From NCBI RefSeq assembly GCF_037126465.1, contig NC_088206.1, positions 29,328,790 to 29,392,789 of the forward strand: 64,000 nucleotides of DNA, written 5' to 3'. The position numbers and the translations under genes are program-made. Under the pieces are notes generated by a model that was given only the letters and a program-made list of their open reading frames with translations, had not been told where the DNA came from and searched no databases. Origin of the DNA: Ornithodoros turicata (lineage: Eukaryota > Arthropoda > Arachnida > Ixodida > Argasidae). Positions 53,485 to 64,000 of this stretch are shown here, piece after piece. Every line of letters begins with the position of its first letter. The first letter of the stretch is position 1.

Positions 53485-54082
53485 GGTATGGTAGAACGCC
53501 TGCATCGCCAGTTAAAGGGTGCCATCATGGCCCACGAGGACACCGCCCACTGGTCATCTGTCTTGCCCGTCGCCCTCCTCGGCATCCGCGCATCCGTCAA
53601 GGCCGACCTCGGCTGCAGCGCGGCCGAACTGGTGTACGGCACTACCCTCAGGCTCCCGGCTGACTTCTTTGACGTAACAGAAGTCTCCACTCCCCCCGGA
53701 ACTTACGTCGACACGCTTCGTCGCGCTTTCGCAAACGTCCGTCCTGCCTCACCTCGTGTTCCCTCGCCCAGATCCTCCTTTGTCCCCCAGCAGCTGTCTT
53801 CTGCCTCGCATGTCTTCATGCGCCGTGACAGGGTCCGCCGCCCGCTTGAGCAACCTTACACCGGCCCTCACCCCGTTCTCCGGCGTTCGGACAAGTTTTT
53901 TACCATCTCGGTTGATGGCAAAACAGAAACCGTGAGCCTGGACAGACTCAAGCCAGCCTTTGTGGAGCCACCCGAACCACCAGTAGCCCTCCCGCCTCCC
54001 TTCCCCACTCAGCCTTCTCTGAGCGCCACCAGACATGTCACTTGGGCTGACCGCTCCTCTCGGAGTCTGGGGGGGAGGCAGT
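53485..54082 (+). pseudogene. Ty3/gypsy integrase C-terminal fragment
   Basis: Open for about 200 codons with GMVERLHRQLKGAIMA (end of the catalytic core with its Glu), ELVYGTTLRLPADFF, LEQPYTGPHPVLRR and ETVSLDRLKPAF. It has the same block order as the integrase end at 42.1-42.8 kb, but with clearly different residues, so it is a separate family. It ends in a G-rich polypurine tract (54067-54077) where an LTR would start, but LINE sequence begins instead. The 5' side abuts the ACACC-motif region. Confidence 0.85.
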
Positions 54083-54645
54083 GTTGATTGATTGGTTGAT
54101 TGATTATGTGTTTAATGGCACAAAGGCAACAAAGGCCATAGAGCGCCAAAACTATGCTGAGTCTGTCGGAGACGATTATGGGAAAGATGATGTGAGAGAG
54201 AGTGTGGTAGTTAAAACCTATCTACAGGTATGAGCGATGAGCGATGATTGATTGACCAGGATAAGAGAGAGGGGGATGACGATAGCAAGCGAGCATGGCA
54301 GTTACAAGTGTGACAATGAGATATTTACATGAGGAGTTCGGTGATAATGGATAAAAGCGGAGCAATGCTTATCATCTACATCTGACTAAGAAACCCACAC
54401 GTGGTCAAAAATTTGATTACGTTATCAAACGGCACAAGAGGGGTGTCACCCAGTAGAAGGGCTGGGTGGAGTGGGACATGGTATCTGTAGAATGCGGTGA
54501 AATACTGTTGGCGTTGGTGTTCGAAGTGAGGGCAGGATGTGAGAGAGAGAGTGGTAGTTAAAACCTATCTACAGGTATGAGCGATGAGCGATGATTGATT
54601 GACCAGGATAAGAGAGAGGGGGATGACGATAGCAAGCGAGCATGT
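54083..54645 (-). mobile_element. Two LINE 3'-end fragments in tandem
   Basis: The first (about 54083-54540) has the GATT-repeat tail, 3' UTR and the last ORF2 codons (the GTTGGCGTTGGTG block). The second (about 54541-54645) repeats a 100-bp piece of the same UTR (GTTAAAACCTATCTACAGGT, GGGGGATGACGATAGCAAGC) identical to 54205-54300, so it is a local duplication. Confidence 0.8.
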
Positions 54646-54727
54646 ACCAACAGAGGGAAGAAAATAAACTTTAGGATGCATGCGACCTTCCACTTATTTG
54701 TACACTGAAATATTTTTCTCGTTGCAG

Positions 54728-55285
54728 GTTAATCACTCGCAATGCCGGTCATCGCTTCCACTGACTGCTTTGGCTGTTGTTCGGAAGGACAGTGAAGTCA
54801 TCTTTGCACATTGTACCTGTATAGCAGGGACAAGCGAAACATGTTCTTCTTCTACATTGAAATGGGACAAATTCATGCACTGACCGTGCTAGCTCTTGGC
54901 TGCCGGCGAACGTTAAAAAGCTTGTACCAAAACCTATATGAGAAACGGATTTTTCATCTCCAAAAGCACCTAAAAGGCTCTTCAACGGTACCGAAGTCAC
55001 AGATGTTACTCCAGCCTATTCCAGCACCAGAACACACTGAGGAAGAGTGGAGTACACTTTTTGATGACCTCATTAGTACTGGTCACAGGCCAGTATGTGC
55101 TTCCACACTTAATAAGATGAAAGGCCGCAAACTTGCAGAACCGTGGAAGAAAGCCTGGAAGTAAATAAAGTCGCCAAGGAAATCGAGAAAGCACGGTGTG
55201 ACCAGTGGTATCGACGCAAGGCAGGCCGTGTAACAACCTCTAATCTGAAAGCTATATGCCGAACGAATATACCATTTCATGATGA
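54728..55285 (+). pseudogene. SWIM/YqaJ protein fragment of a second ISL2EU copy
   Basis: A splice acceptor (TTGCAG, ending 54727) precedes a frame reading VVRKDSEVIFAHCTCIAG, the start of a SWIM zinc-binding domain (CxC...CxH). The second pair is damaged: C remains but the His region is deleted. Further frames read GSSTVPKSQMLLQPIPAPEH and then DQWYRRKAGRVTTSNLKAI, the usual entry into a YqaJ domain. SWIM plus YqaJ is the known layout of the ISL2EU nuclease protein. Three frame changes make it a relic. No ends of the transposon are visible nearby. Confidence 0.7.
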
Positions 55286-55289
55286 GAAT

Positions 55290-55812
55290 CTTCCTTCGCT
55301 GCTTGCGGTGCATCGATTATAGCGAAGCGAAGCGAAGCGAAAAGCGCTTGTGTGATACATAATCCTGTCTTTGTTGGCAGTCCCCGAACTTTTTCTTCAC
55401 GCTCCAATTCTTGAAGCATTCCAGAAACACCACAACATGCGTAGACTCACAATGACGGACGATTAAACCCGGGAACTTATTGCTGGAAACTGTTCGATCG
55501 ACACCACCGAACACAGGAGGGCGACATGCCGGCCATGCTATTTCGAAACTATGCTGAAACGGCAAAGACGCTACACGCACACGCGCGCGTACAATGCGGT
55601 TTCAAAACTGAGCACGCGCAGTCTTGGCCAATGGGCTTGCAACATGGACGCAGTGGACTCTACAGCCGCGTCCGCGCGTACCTGAGGAGGACAGCACAAC
55701 CATACAAAATCTTGCTCGTACAAATACAAAATGCCTGGAACTCCTGGGGATGCGTGCTGTGATTGCGGTTCGCATTCAGAGCCGCCCCGACTTTTGAGGA
55801 CCCTTATTAAAA
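55290..55812. other. No recognisable gene; short GCGAA repeat
   Basis: AGCGA units repeat four or five times at 55320-55345. Otherwise I see nothing. Confidence 0.45.
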
Positions 55813-55825
55813 GGTGAATCAATGA

Positions 55826-55896
55826 GAGAGAGAGAGAGAGATTATGGGTTTAATGGCACAAAGGCCATAGAGCGCCAAAGCTACGGTGGTGGTGGT
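55826..55896 (-). mobile_element. 71-bp LINE 3'-end insertion with 13-bp TSD
   Basis: A GA-repeat tail plus TTTAATGGCACAAAGGCC and GCGCCAAAGCTACGG lies between two copies of GGTGAATCAATGA (55813-55825 and 55897-55909). The repeated GGT just before the second copy may be untemplated addition. Confidence 0.92.
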
Positions 55897-56125
55897 GGTG
55901 AATCAATGAACGAATGCTCGAGCCATCACTAGCTTCAAACGATGGCAAAGCTATACGCCGAAACGCCGCTATACGCCGAACGAACGAAAGCTATATTGCC
56001 TACCTGTGGGACCATTTTTCCGGGACCGTTTTTTTTCAGATCCGCCTGGTATCTCATGGATAGTGACGCCATTTGCGAATGGCATCTTGTAGATTCGTGC
56101 GATACAAACGAATGCCATTCAATTT

Positions 56126-56312
56126 GATTGATTGTTTGATTGATTGATTATGTGTTTAATGGCACAAAGGCAACAAAGGCCATAGAGCGCCAAAACCATG
56201 GTGAGTGTGTCGGAGATGATTATGGGAAAGATGATGTGAGAGAGAGTGTGTGGTAGTTAAAACCTATCTACAGGTATGAGGTATGAGCGATGAGATTGAC
56301 CAGGATAAGAGA
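56126..56312 (-). mobile_element. 187-bp LINE 3'-end insertion with TSD
   Basis: GATT-repeat tail and 3' UTR of the major LINE family, bounded by GCCATTCAATTT (56114-56125) and GCCATTCCATTT (56313-56324), a 12-bp duplication with one mismatch. Confidence 0.9.
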
Positions 56313-56324
56313 GCCATTCCATTT

Positions 56325-57900
56325 ACCGTGTGACAGAGGTATTAGCAACATCTATGTCATGTGAGACGCCACATTCCGGTTCAACGTGCCCTTACCGGAC
56401 ATTTCGTTCTTGTCTTTCAGTGAGCTTCTCCAGTGAGGCGACGGAAACCACACAGCGTAAGTATATGCTGGGTTGCCTCGTTTCGGAGCATGGTCGCTCG
56501 GGACGTACGATGGGTCCAGACGAATATCGCGCGAAAACAGTACAGCGTATCACGCGTAAGGGCCAAAAGCCATGAAGCGAAAAAGCTGACAAGTTCCTTC
56601 TCAGCGTCGATGCCCTGCTCGCGGAATTCTCCGGAGTTCTGCTAGCGGCCGCGATTCTGGCTGAACAGGACGCCTTGTCTGTTCTCGTGGGTCATTTTCT
56701 GTTTTTTTTTTTTTTTTTGTTGCTATGGGGTACTGTCGTCTGCCTGCTGTCTCGTCTCCTGCACCGCTTGGGCGCCAGGCATTCTCTGCTGAGAAACATG
56801 TTTTAGTGCCTTTCGGTACATTTTTCACATTGTACTTTGGTAGCAGTGACATAAGAGGGGGATCTTCCGACGCAGTTTTGCTGCCATGCATGTCCAGTTT
56901 CTGATGAGGCTATGTTAGGCTAATTGAGCTGCAGTTACGCCACGCATACGCCATGTGCAATGCCACATTTCTCTTCGAAGTGCCTTGACCGACCTTTCGT
57001 TTCAGTCGAGACAGGCTTATGCGTGAGAGGCATTAAGTATGTTCAAATCATGCAGCACCTAGAAGGTCCCCAGGGCGGAACCAGCAGCATCGGTAAGAAC
57101 GATTATAGCAACTGGTGTCGAAACGGTTGTACAGTCCAGTAGAGCTCCCGACAGTCATCCCGATCCTTGTTTTTTGAAAAGTGCAGTGTGGAAGTGTGCA
57201 CCTTTCTCTGACGTTCGCTGCAACAGTTCATTTTCCAAAATCGGGAGCGATCATCCAGTGCAGCCGTTGTCCCTCGCAGTCTGGTTCAGTTGGAAGAGTG
57301 CATTTCGTACGTGTTCGAAAGCGAGAGGGATTATGTGTTTAATGGCACAAAGGCAAATACATATTCGATTGCATTGCATGCACTGACTCAAAGCTTCCTT
57401 CGGTTGTACGCTCTGGTGGCTGCTCTTTCTGATCGCCTGTACGCTCTGCCTTCTGGGTGAGTATGGACTTCACAGTCACAGAAAGTGTTCTTGTCAACGG
57501 TCAGGTTCACGCATAACGTCAGATGAGCAAGGCACTCCGCCAAATGTTTTATTCGATATTTAAGTGTTTCTGTGTGTGAGTGATTGGTTCGTGCTGTGAA
57601 TTTTTCAATGTGGGATGCGGCACTCTACCCTGCACACGTCATGCGACGTAAAGTAAGACCGTACAAAGAAGCGATGAGAAGATTGCACGTTTGTGCCATA
57701 ATGTGTGCCTTCCCCGGATTCGTACACTCTAAATCCTCAGAAAGTGCAGCCGGTACACAGACGTAACCCTGGAAACAGCCGTAACGGTTATCAAATAGCA
57801 AGCACAGCTATCCCCATCGCCAAATTTCAGCAGTTACAAAGCCGTCATGTCGGTGTGAAATGGCTTTGTGCCCGCTGAATAATATGTGTGCCTCCTGAAC
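56325..57900. other. No gene; one 29-bp LINE tail at 57328-57356
   Basis: The phrase ATTATGTGTTTAATGGCACA plus AAGGCA at 57328-57356 is a minimal piece of the major LINE 3' end. A T run is at 56701-56718. Short open frames here carry no recognisable domain. Confidence 0.5.
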
Positions 57901-57908
57901 TGTTCGCC

Positions 57909-58106
<198 letters not shown>

Positions 58107-58868
58107 ATTGCCTATGGAGAGAGGACCTCACCTCGCCTTTGAGAAGGATTACAACCTTGCTTTTTAAGTACAGGTTTCCTTAAAGGCTCAGGTCAGATTT
58201 TTCTTTACAGGAGGTAAGGAAGATTTGATTGGCTTCGAAATGGGGGAGGAGAATCCATGATGAAACCAAAATAACAACAAAATGAGCCAACTGTTCCAGC
58301 CTGCCTCCGGTATCGCGTCCGCGCTGATCATAGTCTGCTAATCTATCGCGGAATGATAGAGGAAGATAAAAATGTGGAAGCGACGTGCTCGAACGACTGA
58401 AAGCATTTCAATTCAGGAAAGGTCCTGAATGAGAAAGAGCGACACTAGATGAGACACTTGAGCAAGAAAATAAATGTACAGTAAGGGGATCTGCGGGTTC
58501 ATTTACAGTGTGCCCGTGAGCATTCCCTATGATGGCTATAATAATGAAGCTCCTGAGGACGCTCTTCCCAACAAGTATGCTCTTTGAAGAAGGAGGGGAC
58601 TAAGGGGGGGGGGAGGTTTGACTAACAACCCTCTCTAGTCTCTAGAGGGTTAGTCAACCCTCTCTCATTCCTCTTCCTCCACTTAGGAGGTTTTTGAATA
58701 TATAGTGGGTTGTTGTCAATAAAATATTTGCTGTGTTTGAGAATTGTTGTGTCCGTCCCAATCTCCTCCGTGTCTCTGGTTCCTCCTTCTTCAAGTATGC
58801 ACCAGCTTGTCAGCGCCCTCTCTCTTTCATCAAGTATGCTCTTTCCCATGAATTTCTGTTGCCCCATA
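58107..58868. other. No gene; small palindrome at 58617-58656
   Basis: TTGACTAAC at 58618 and its inverse GTTAGTCAA at 58648, with CCCTCTCTAG/CTAGAGGG between, make a short hairpin. The phrase CAAGTATGCTCTTT occurs at 58571 and 58834. I do not recognise the element. Confidence 0.45.
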
Positions 58869-58869
58869 A

Positions 58870-58980
58870 TGATTGATTGATTGATTGATTGATTGTGTGT
58901 TTAATGGCACAAAGGCAACAAAGGCCATAGAGCGCCAAAACTATGGTGTGTGTGTTGGAGATGATTATGGGAAAGATGTG
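58870..58980 (-). mobile_element. LINE 3'-end fragment, about 110 bp
   Basis: GATT repeats (58870-58893), TTTAATGGCACAAAGGCAAC, GCCATAGAGCGCCAAAACTA and GATGATTATGGGAAAGATG: the tail and first UTR part of the major LINE family in minus orientation. Confidence 0.85.
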
Positions 58981-59316
58981 ACTCTTTCGGACCATATCGT
59001 ATGAGAAGTCGAGGGCCAATCCAGAACCCCCTGCACCCTCAACGCCCCCAAATGTTTGGCGAAGCACTTTTTACATGTTAACACCCCCTCATGTTTGGGC
59101 TTCTGGATAAACCGCTATCAGGGGCACTAAGCACGCGACACAAGCAGCATGAGTAAAATATGTGCGACTCAGATGTGAAGGCTTAGGAGGGGATGCCTCC
59201 TCCTGTGTTAGTCCCCTCCAAATCGTTTTGTAAGGTCCTCAACTTCCTTGTCGCCATGTGCAGTTGGTGACCCTCGTTGGAAAATAGACACATTCCCTTA
59301 TTTCTACACTCCAGCT

Positions 59317-59545
59317 AGATCCCCGTCCCCTCTTCCTCACAAACTTGCTTGGCTCCTGGCGGCATCCAGCTCACCAATGATTTGTCCTCAAGTCTCTCTT
59401 CGCCATTTTGGACGCCACAGGACTTCGATCCTCATTCTAACGGGACCCATTTCTTCATTCTTCGCTGCACCTCCAGCAATGGGATAGAGTATCGCCCCCC
59501 GGCGATGAAACTCCCAACCCATCATCCGGAAATAAAGTTGTTGTT
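59317..59545 (+). mobile_element. 229-bp 3'-end copy of the 4.6-kb LINE, with TSD
   Basis: It shares the end of ORF2 and the 3' UTR with 5800-6054 (CTTGCTTGGCTCCTGGC against CTTGGTCCCTGGC; TAGAGTATCGCC; GCGATGAAACTCCC) and ends in AATAAAGTTGTTGT. It is bounded by ACACTCCAGCT at 59306-59316 and 59546-59556. The coding part is frame-broken. Confidence 0.9.
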
Positions 59546-59559
59546 ACACTCCAGCTCAG

Positions 59560-60004
59560 CTTCAACCTTGATCGGGAACAAAAACATAGGCACTGGAACC
59601 GAACACGTGTGCTTTAGGTATGGAATCAGGTTTGACACAGGTTGTCCACGCGGACCCGCGTTTTCATGAACTCGACAAAAGCGGGTCGACTTGGTTTATA
59701 GCAGCAAATCCTCTCCCACCAGGTCGTGTCAACCAATCTTCTAGGGAAAATTGATGTGAGGGGGACGACCAGTTCAACCCTACTTTTACACCTGATGGGC
59801 ACACATATACAGATGTAGAAAAACAGCCCTTGTCGTTTCTAGGATTGATGAGTCCAGCACAAATGCTTCGCAATAATGATAAAATAGATCGATTACTTTA
59901 CGTCACAAGCTGTAGGGCGGGGCTGCCACGAAATACTCCGCCCTTAAATCCGACCGTGTAGCGAAAGAGGGTCGATTACTTTGAGCGGCGACGGGTTTCG
60001 TGAT
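59560..60004. other. No recognisable gene
   Basis: Nothing identifiable. GTCGATTACTTT-like phrases occur twice (59888, 59972). Confidence 0.4.
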
Positions 60005-61550
60005 GGGTCCGTATGTGAGAGAGCAAAGGCCATACAACGCCAAAACTATGTGTGCGTGGTGGTGGGAGATGATTATGGGAGAGATGATGTGAGAGTGTCT
60101 GTGTGGTACTTAGAAGCTTACAGGTATGAGCCAGGATACGAGAGAGGAGGATGACGATAACAAGTGAGTATGGCAGTTAAAAGCTATCTACAAGTGTGAG
60201 CGATGAGGTGATCCAGGATGAGATACTTATAGTAGCGGAGCAATGCTTAACATGACCCACACATGGTCAAAAATTGGATGACATTGTCAAGCGACACAAG
60301 AGGAGCGTCACCCAGTAGAAGGCCTGGGTGGAATGGGACATGGTATCTGTAGAATGCGGATGCCAGCACGTGCAAGACAGTCAAGCTGTCACCGCAGTGC
60401 GCGCAAGCTGGCGGATCCTGACCTCTGAGTAGGTGGTGATGCGTGAGCCATGTGTGGCCTATCCTCTATCTCGCGTAAAGGACTTCGGAGGATCTGTTGA
60501 GGTGTTCAGTCCGATGCGGGGGAAAACGCGTGGCTGTGTGACGTGTAGCTTGTTATTTTCTTACATGTCCCACTTCTGCTGCCACTGTGTGTAGGCAACA
60601 CTGGTAAGATGTCTTGGTAGGGTAGCCCGAGAGCCGACTCCTCTTGTGCCAACGCTCGCCGAGCCTCACGATCGGCTCGTTCATTCCCGGGGATCCCAGT
60701 GTGACTGGGGACCCAGCAGAGACAGATTGAAAATCCTCGGGAACAAAGTTGAGTCGCAAGCGCCCGTACTCGCTTGATGAGGTGATTCTTCCTGTCATAG
60801 CACGAAAGCAGCGCGCGCACAGAGTTTAGCGAATCGGAGTAATTTACTGAATTTTGAAGGTCGTTTTGTTGAATGTGCCGCAGAGCCAGGAGAATCGCGT
60901 AAAGCTCTGCGGTGAAAACTGTGGCTTTCGTGTTCAGGCGTGCAGTCATAATAGAATCACCTTCAAGGGCAACGGCCGCCACACCATTGCTTACTTTGGT
61001 CCCATTAGAGTAGATAGCATGGTGGTCCCCGAAGTCATGGTGAATCTCCAGGAATTCCTGGAGAATGACAGTGTGTGCAGTGGATTGTTTGTCAAACTGT
61101 CATTTTTAAGTTTGATTGTATTAGATGCCTCTGCCAAGGGGGCAACGAGGACTGCCTGCTGCAGGGGAACGACAAAGGGACCATCCCACACGGGAACTCT
61201 CCGCCTGCACACAAAGCGGAAACGAGGCTTTGCAAAGAAGAGTCGCTCCAGAGCGGGGTTCACACTGGCACCTGTACTTTAGCGCAGCCTTCATAAAACA
61301 CAGGGGACGTCCGGAAGGCACCGGTGGCAAGTCGGATGCCTTCGTTGTGGCCAACACCTTCAATGCCGAAGGCCGTGCCGAGCCATACACAACACTCCCG
61401 TACTCAATTACCGATCGCACAACCGAGTCGTAGTCCCGCAACAGTGTTGACTTTGTCGGCTCCCCACGATCGATGCGATGGATGATTACAGGCACTTCTG
61501 TTTTATATAGTTGGCACAAGAGACAGCTTCTTGTCAACGACCACTCCCAG
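60005..61550 (-). mobile_element. Major LINE family, copy C (5'-truncated)
   Basis: 3' UTR from about 60015, then the zinc finger region (about 60370-60560, in broken frames), RNase H (60506-60982: TAELYAILLALRHIQ, CLCWVPSHTGIPGNERADRE) and the linker/RT thumb (61121-61550). The first RNase H Asp motif is affected by small changes near 61010. Multiple short deletions distinguish it from copies A and B. It retains the uninterrupted site (AATCTCCAGG) for the 61-bp insertion in copy B, and the empty MITE site near 61502. Confidence 0.85.
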
Positions 61551-61920
61551 AAATGTTTGCTCAACTACGGCTGCAGCAAGTACGTTTCGTAAATGGACAT
61601 TATTTTCTACACCTTTCCAGAATGCTTACGTTCGACATCTTTGACACCCAGCACTACAGCCGCTGGTGGTGGTGGTAGCTTCCAATATATAACTTCGATA
61701 TTCACATCGCCCCTGGCAGCGGCATGTTGTATCCCCACCCTACCCTGGAATAAGGGTGGTCGGTCGTTCTGCTCCGGAGAGGTCGACCAAGCTTTTGGCA
61801 GAAAGTGGTCAGTGGGCGCTGTAAGAAACTACATGACAAAAGCTGTAAAAGCTGTATTTGTGTCTGTGGCTTCTGCTGTACTCTCGTGACTACAGCAAAC
61901 TTAGTGATAGCCTGTTACGA
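61551..61920. other. No recognisable gene
   Basis: GGTGGT repeats at 61664-61678; nothing else recognised. Confidence 0.4.
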
Positions 61921-64000
61921 ATGGTGATGATGATGATTGGGAGTTTAATGGCGCATTGAAAACAAAGATCATAATGCGCCATAAACTGACGTATGGTTGA
62001 GGCAGTGGTGACTAATAAAAGATGAGTGTATACGTGTAAGACTACAAAAGGCGTATAACGCCAACGTCTCTCAGGAAATCAAAGACGCTTGTAAAAGGGA
62101 CGAGAGCCTCGTCACGGACGAGGACTGGGTGAAGAGGTAAGAAGTGTTTATAAAATTCCTTGAAGTGATGTTTGCGATGTAATTCATGATGTGTGCATGT
62201 GATGAGTATGTGTACAACAGACAGGACCTGACCACAGTGCGCCCACACTGAGGTGGCTCCTCTCCCCGAAGTAAGAACCCATGTGCAAGGTATGTATGGC
62301 CTTTACGTAACCTTGCTCGTAAAGTGCACAACAGGCGGTTTTCCAGCCGGTCTCCTGTATCTTTAACCAAGTGGAGCTTGGTGTGTGTTCCAAAAGGCTT
62401 GCCACAATCTGTGCAGTGATTTCTTGAGTGCCGATCTTGCACGGACATCTCAAAAGGTGTGATGCCATGTTGGAGAGCAGCTGCAGCTGCTTGATCTGCC
62501 AACTCATTGCCTTTGATGCCTACGTGGCTGGGCACCCAGCATAGGATGAGGGAGTTCCCCTATGTTCTTATCAAATTGGCTCGCTGCACAAGAAGGTTCT
62601 TTGTTGTGTGCCGACTACAAATTGCGTTAATGGAACTCAAGGAGTCTGTACATATAACAGAATACTTTATGGAATCTTGAAGGATGTAGTTTAAAGCCAA
62701 GAAAATGGCGTAAACCTCGGCAGTAAAAATTGATGCAAATGTTTTTATACGATGAGACCTTGTGTGCGCGCCACAAATCATGGTACAAATCACTCCTGCA
62801 CTAGACTTGGACCCATCTGTGTAAATCTCAGTATGGTTATCAAAGCTGTCTTTCAAGTGGGCAAACTCTTGTTGAAGTACTCATGACGCACTGTCTTGTT
62901 TCTTGTATTCTGCCAAAGACCTTGGAGGTGGTTCCCAGGGTGGGAGCTTTCTGCTACACTCTACAACTTGTAGGTCACAGGACGAGAAATCGTGGCAATC
63001 AAGCTCTCATGCAATTCGCAAAGAGAATGGAAGGACGACAGAGGGCTTGTTAATGAACAGCTGTTTAAAGCGTATGTGCTTGACGCATGTCGAGGCTGGA
63101 TTTGGGCTAGACTATTCAAAGTGAGTACGACGTACCGAGATAAGAACGCAGTCTTTTCAAGGAGCATTCCTTCGATTCAACATATAGACGGAAACGTTCG
63201 GAAGGAGCCAAGCACGAGCCTGAGCCCCTGGCTCCAGGGCTTTCAACACCGACTCTCGGTAAGAAACCGTAGACAAAGGACCCATAATCCATTTTGGAAC
63301 GAATACATGCAGTATACACTTGGTGAAGTGTTTCCTGGTCCGAACCCCACGATCTGTGAGAAATGATTTTTAAAATGTTTAGTGACTTGACACACTTTAT
63401 CTTTAGGTTTTGGTTTAGGTTTGAGCCTTGAAGGCCAGCTTCGAGTCGAAAGTAATGCCAAGAAATTTGGCTTCTGGTTGAACAAGGATATCTTGTCGGT
63501 TAAGCTGCAGCGTACGTGGTGAAAACAGTCCTCTAATCCTAGAGAAATGGACACAGTTTTCTCAGCTGGAAATTTAAATCCATTTGATGAAGACCACTTG
63601 GCCATATTGTTGATGGCCACCTGCATCTGTCGTTCGCATATTGACAGGTTCGTGGAGCATATTTGAATGTCATCCACGTACAAGGAGAAAGATATGGAGG
63701 GTGAGATCCCTGCGGGACACCATTCTCTTGTACGAAGGGGCGGGAAGTGGTTCCCAGTCGCACTCTAAAGGATCTGTGCTGGAGGAAGTTTGAAATGCAT
63801 CTAAGGAGTCTGCCCTCCACGCAAAAGAGTAAAAATCCTGCAGAATACCGTGTCGCCACGCGGTGTCATACGCTCTCTAAATCAAAGAAAACGGATAAAC
63901 AATGCTGTCTTCTGACGAAGACTTCACGGATAGTGGTTTCTAGCCGAACAAGGTGATCCATAGTGGAGCACCCTGTTCGAAGACCACATTGAAATTCAGA
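61921..64000 (-). mobile_element. Second LINE subfamily, copy D, running off the window
   Basis: A minus-strand LINE related to, but distinct from, the major family. Its 3' end starts with ATG/GAT repeats (61921-61940) and AGTTTAATGGCGCATTGAAA. ORF2 pieces follow: C-terminal region (62071-62535: HVGIKGNELADQAAAAAL, then LRKGHTYLAHGFLLRGEEPP), RNase H (62560-62856: IYTDGSKSSAG, TAEVYAIFLALNYI, CTDSLSSI), and RT (63243-63859: ENGVPQGS, MYVDDIQICS). Frames change several times and there is a deletion between PQGS and YVDD. The 5' part lies beyond base 64000. Confidence 0.85.

Noticed and set aside
56900..56940. Extra hammerhead core (CTGATGAGG)
   Set aside because: No GAAA at the proper distance and no pairing arms.

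Overview
The window looks like a repeat-dense stretch of an animal nuclear genome, most likely an arthropod and perhaps a chelicerate such as a hard tick. Reasons: spliced genes with short GT-AG introns, long TA/GT/ATT microsatellites, CCTAA motifs matching the arthropod TTAGG telomere repeat, and a eukaryotic transposon set (ISL2EU, Merlin, MULE, Penelope, I/R1-like LINEs, Ty3/gypsy). The host assignment is inference. I found no convincing host protein-coding gene and no tRNA or rRNA gene. Almost everything I can name is a mobile element, a fragment of one, a self-cleaving ribozyme motif or a satellite.

Layout. 2.4-6.1 kb: a Tc1-type MITE, a decayed Ty3/gypsy element (minus) and a 5'-truncated LINE (plus) with an intact RNase H ORF and an 8-bp target-site duplication (TSD). 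6.4-14.0 kb: an island of Penelope-like elements (PLEs) and small hammerhead-ribozyme units lying in TA tracts. It has four GIY-YIG/RT copies, two in a head-to-head inverted pair, and five hammerhead motifs of two families on both strands. 15.7-18.9 kb: a broken Merlin transposase, a separate well-formed type III hammerhead, and a 75-bp satellite with a 968-bp higher-order repeat. 22.1-28.0 kb: an almost complete ISL2EU DNA transposon with a THAP-DDE transposase gene convergent with a YqaJ nuclease gene between terminal repeats. Its short deletion derivative is at 35.6-36.2 kb and a second SWIM/YqaJ fragment at 54.7-55.3 kb. 30.6-33.6 kb: a spliced MULE-type transposase pseudogene with a LINE tail in an intron and a duplicated last exon.

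36.2-64.0 kb is dominated by one I-clade-like LINE family on the minus strand: copies at 37.7-40.8, 44.3-49.9, 51.0-51.9 and 60.0-61.6 kb, plus many very short 3'-end pieces ending in TCAA repeats. A related but different LINE runs off the right edge. Interspersed are palindromic MITEs, three gypsy integrase pieces, and a small LTR element whose two LTRs are identical.

The elements inform one another. Sister LINE copies give the empty site for a MITE and for a 61-bp LINE insertion. The short ISL2EU derivative supports the ends of the long one. The two PLE copies of the inverted pair show which codon became a stop. Hammerheads next to PLEs fit the known partnership in which PLE enzymes copy small ribozyme RNAs. 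The strongest leads are the hammerhead cluster, the type III hammerhead beside the CCTAA satellite, and the THAP-DDE/YqaJ transposon.
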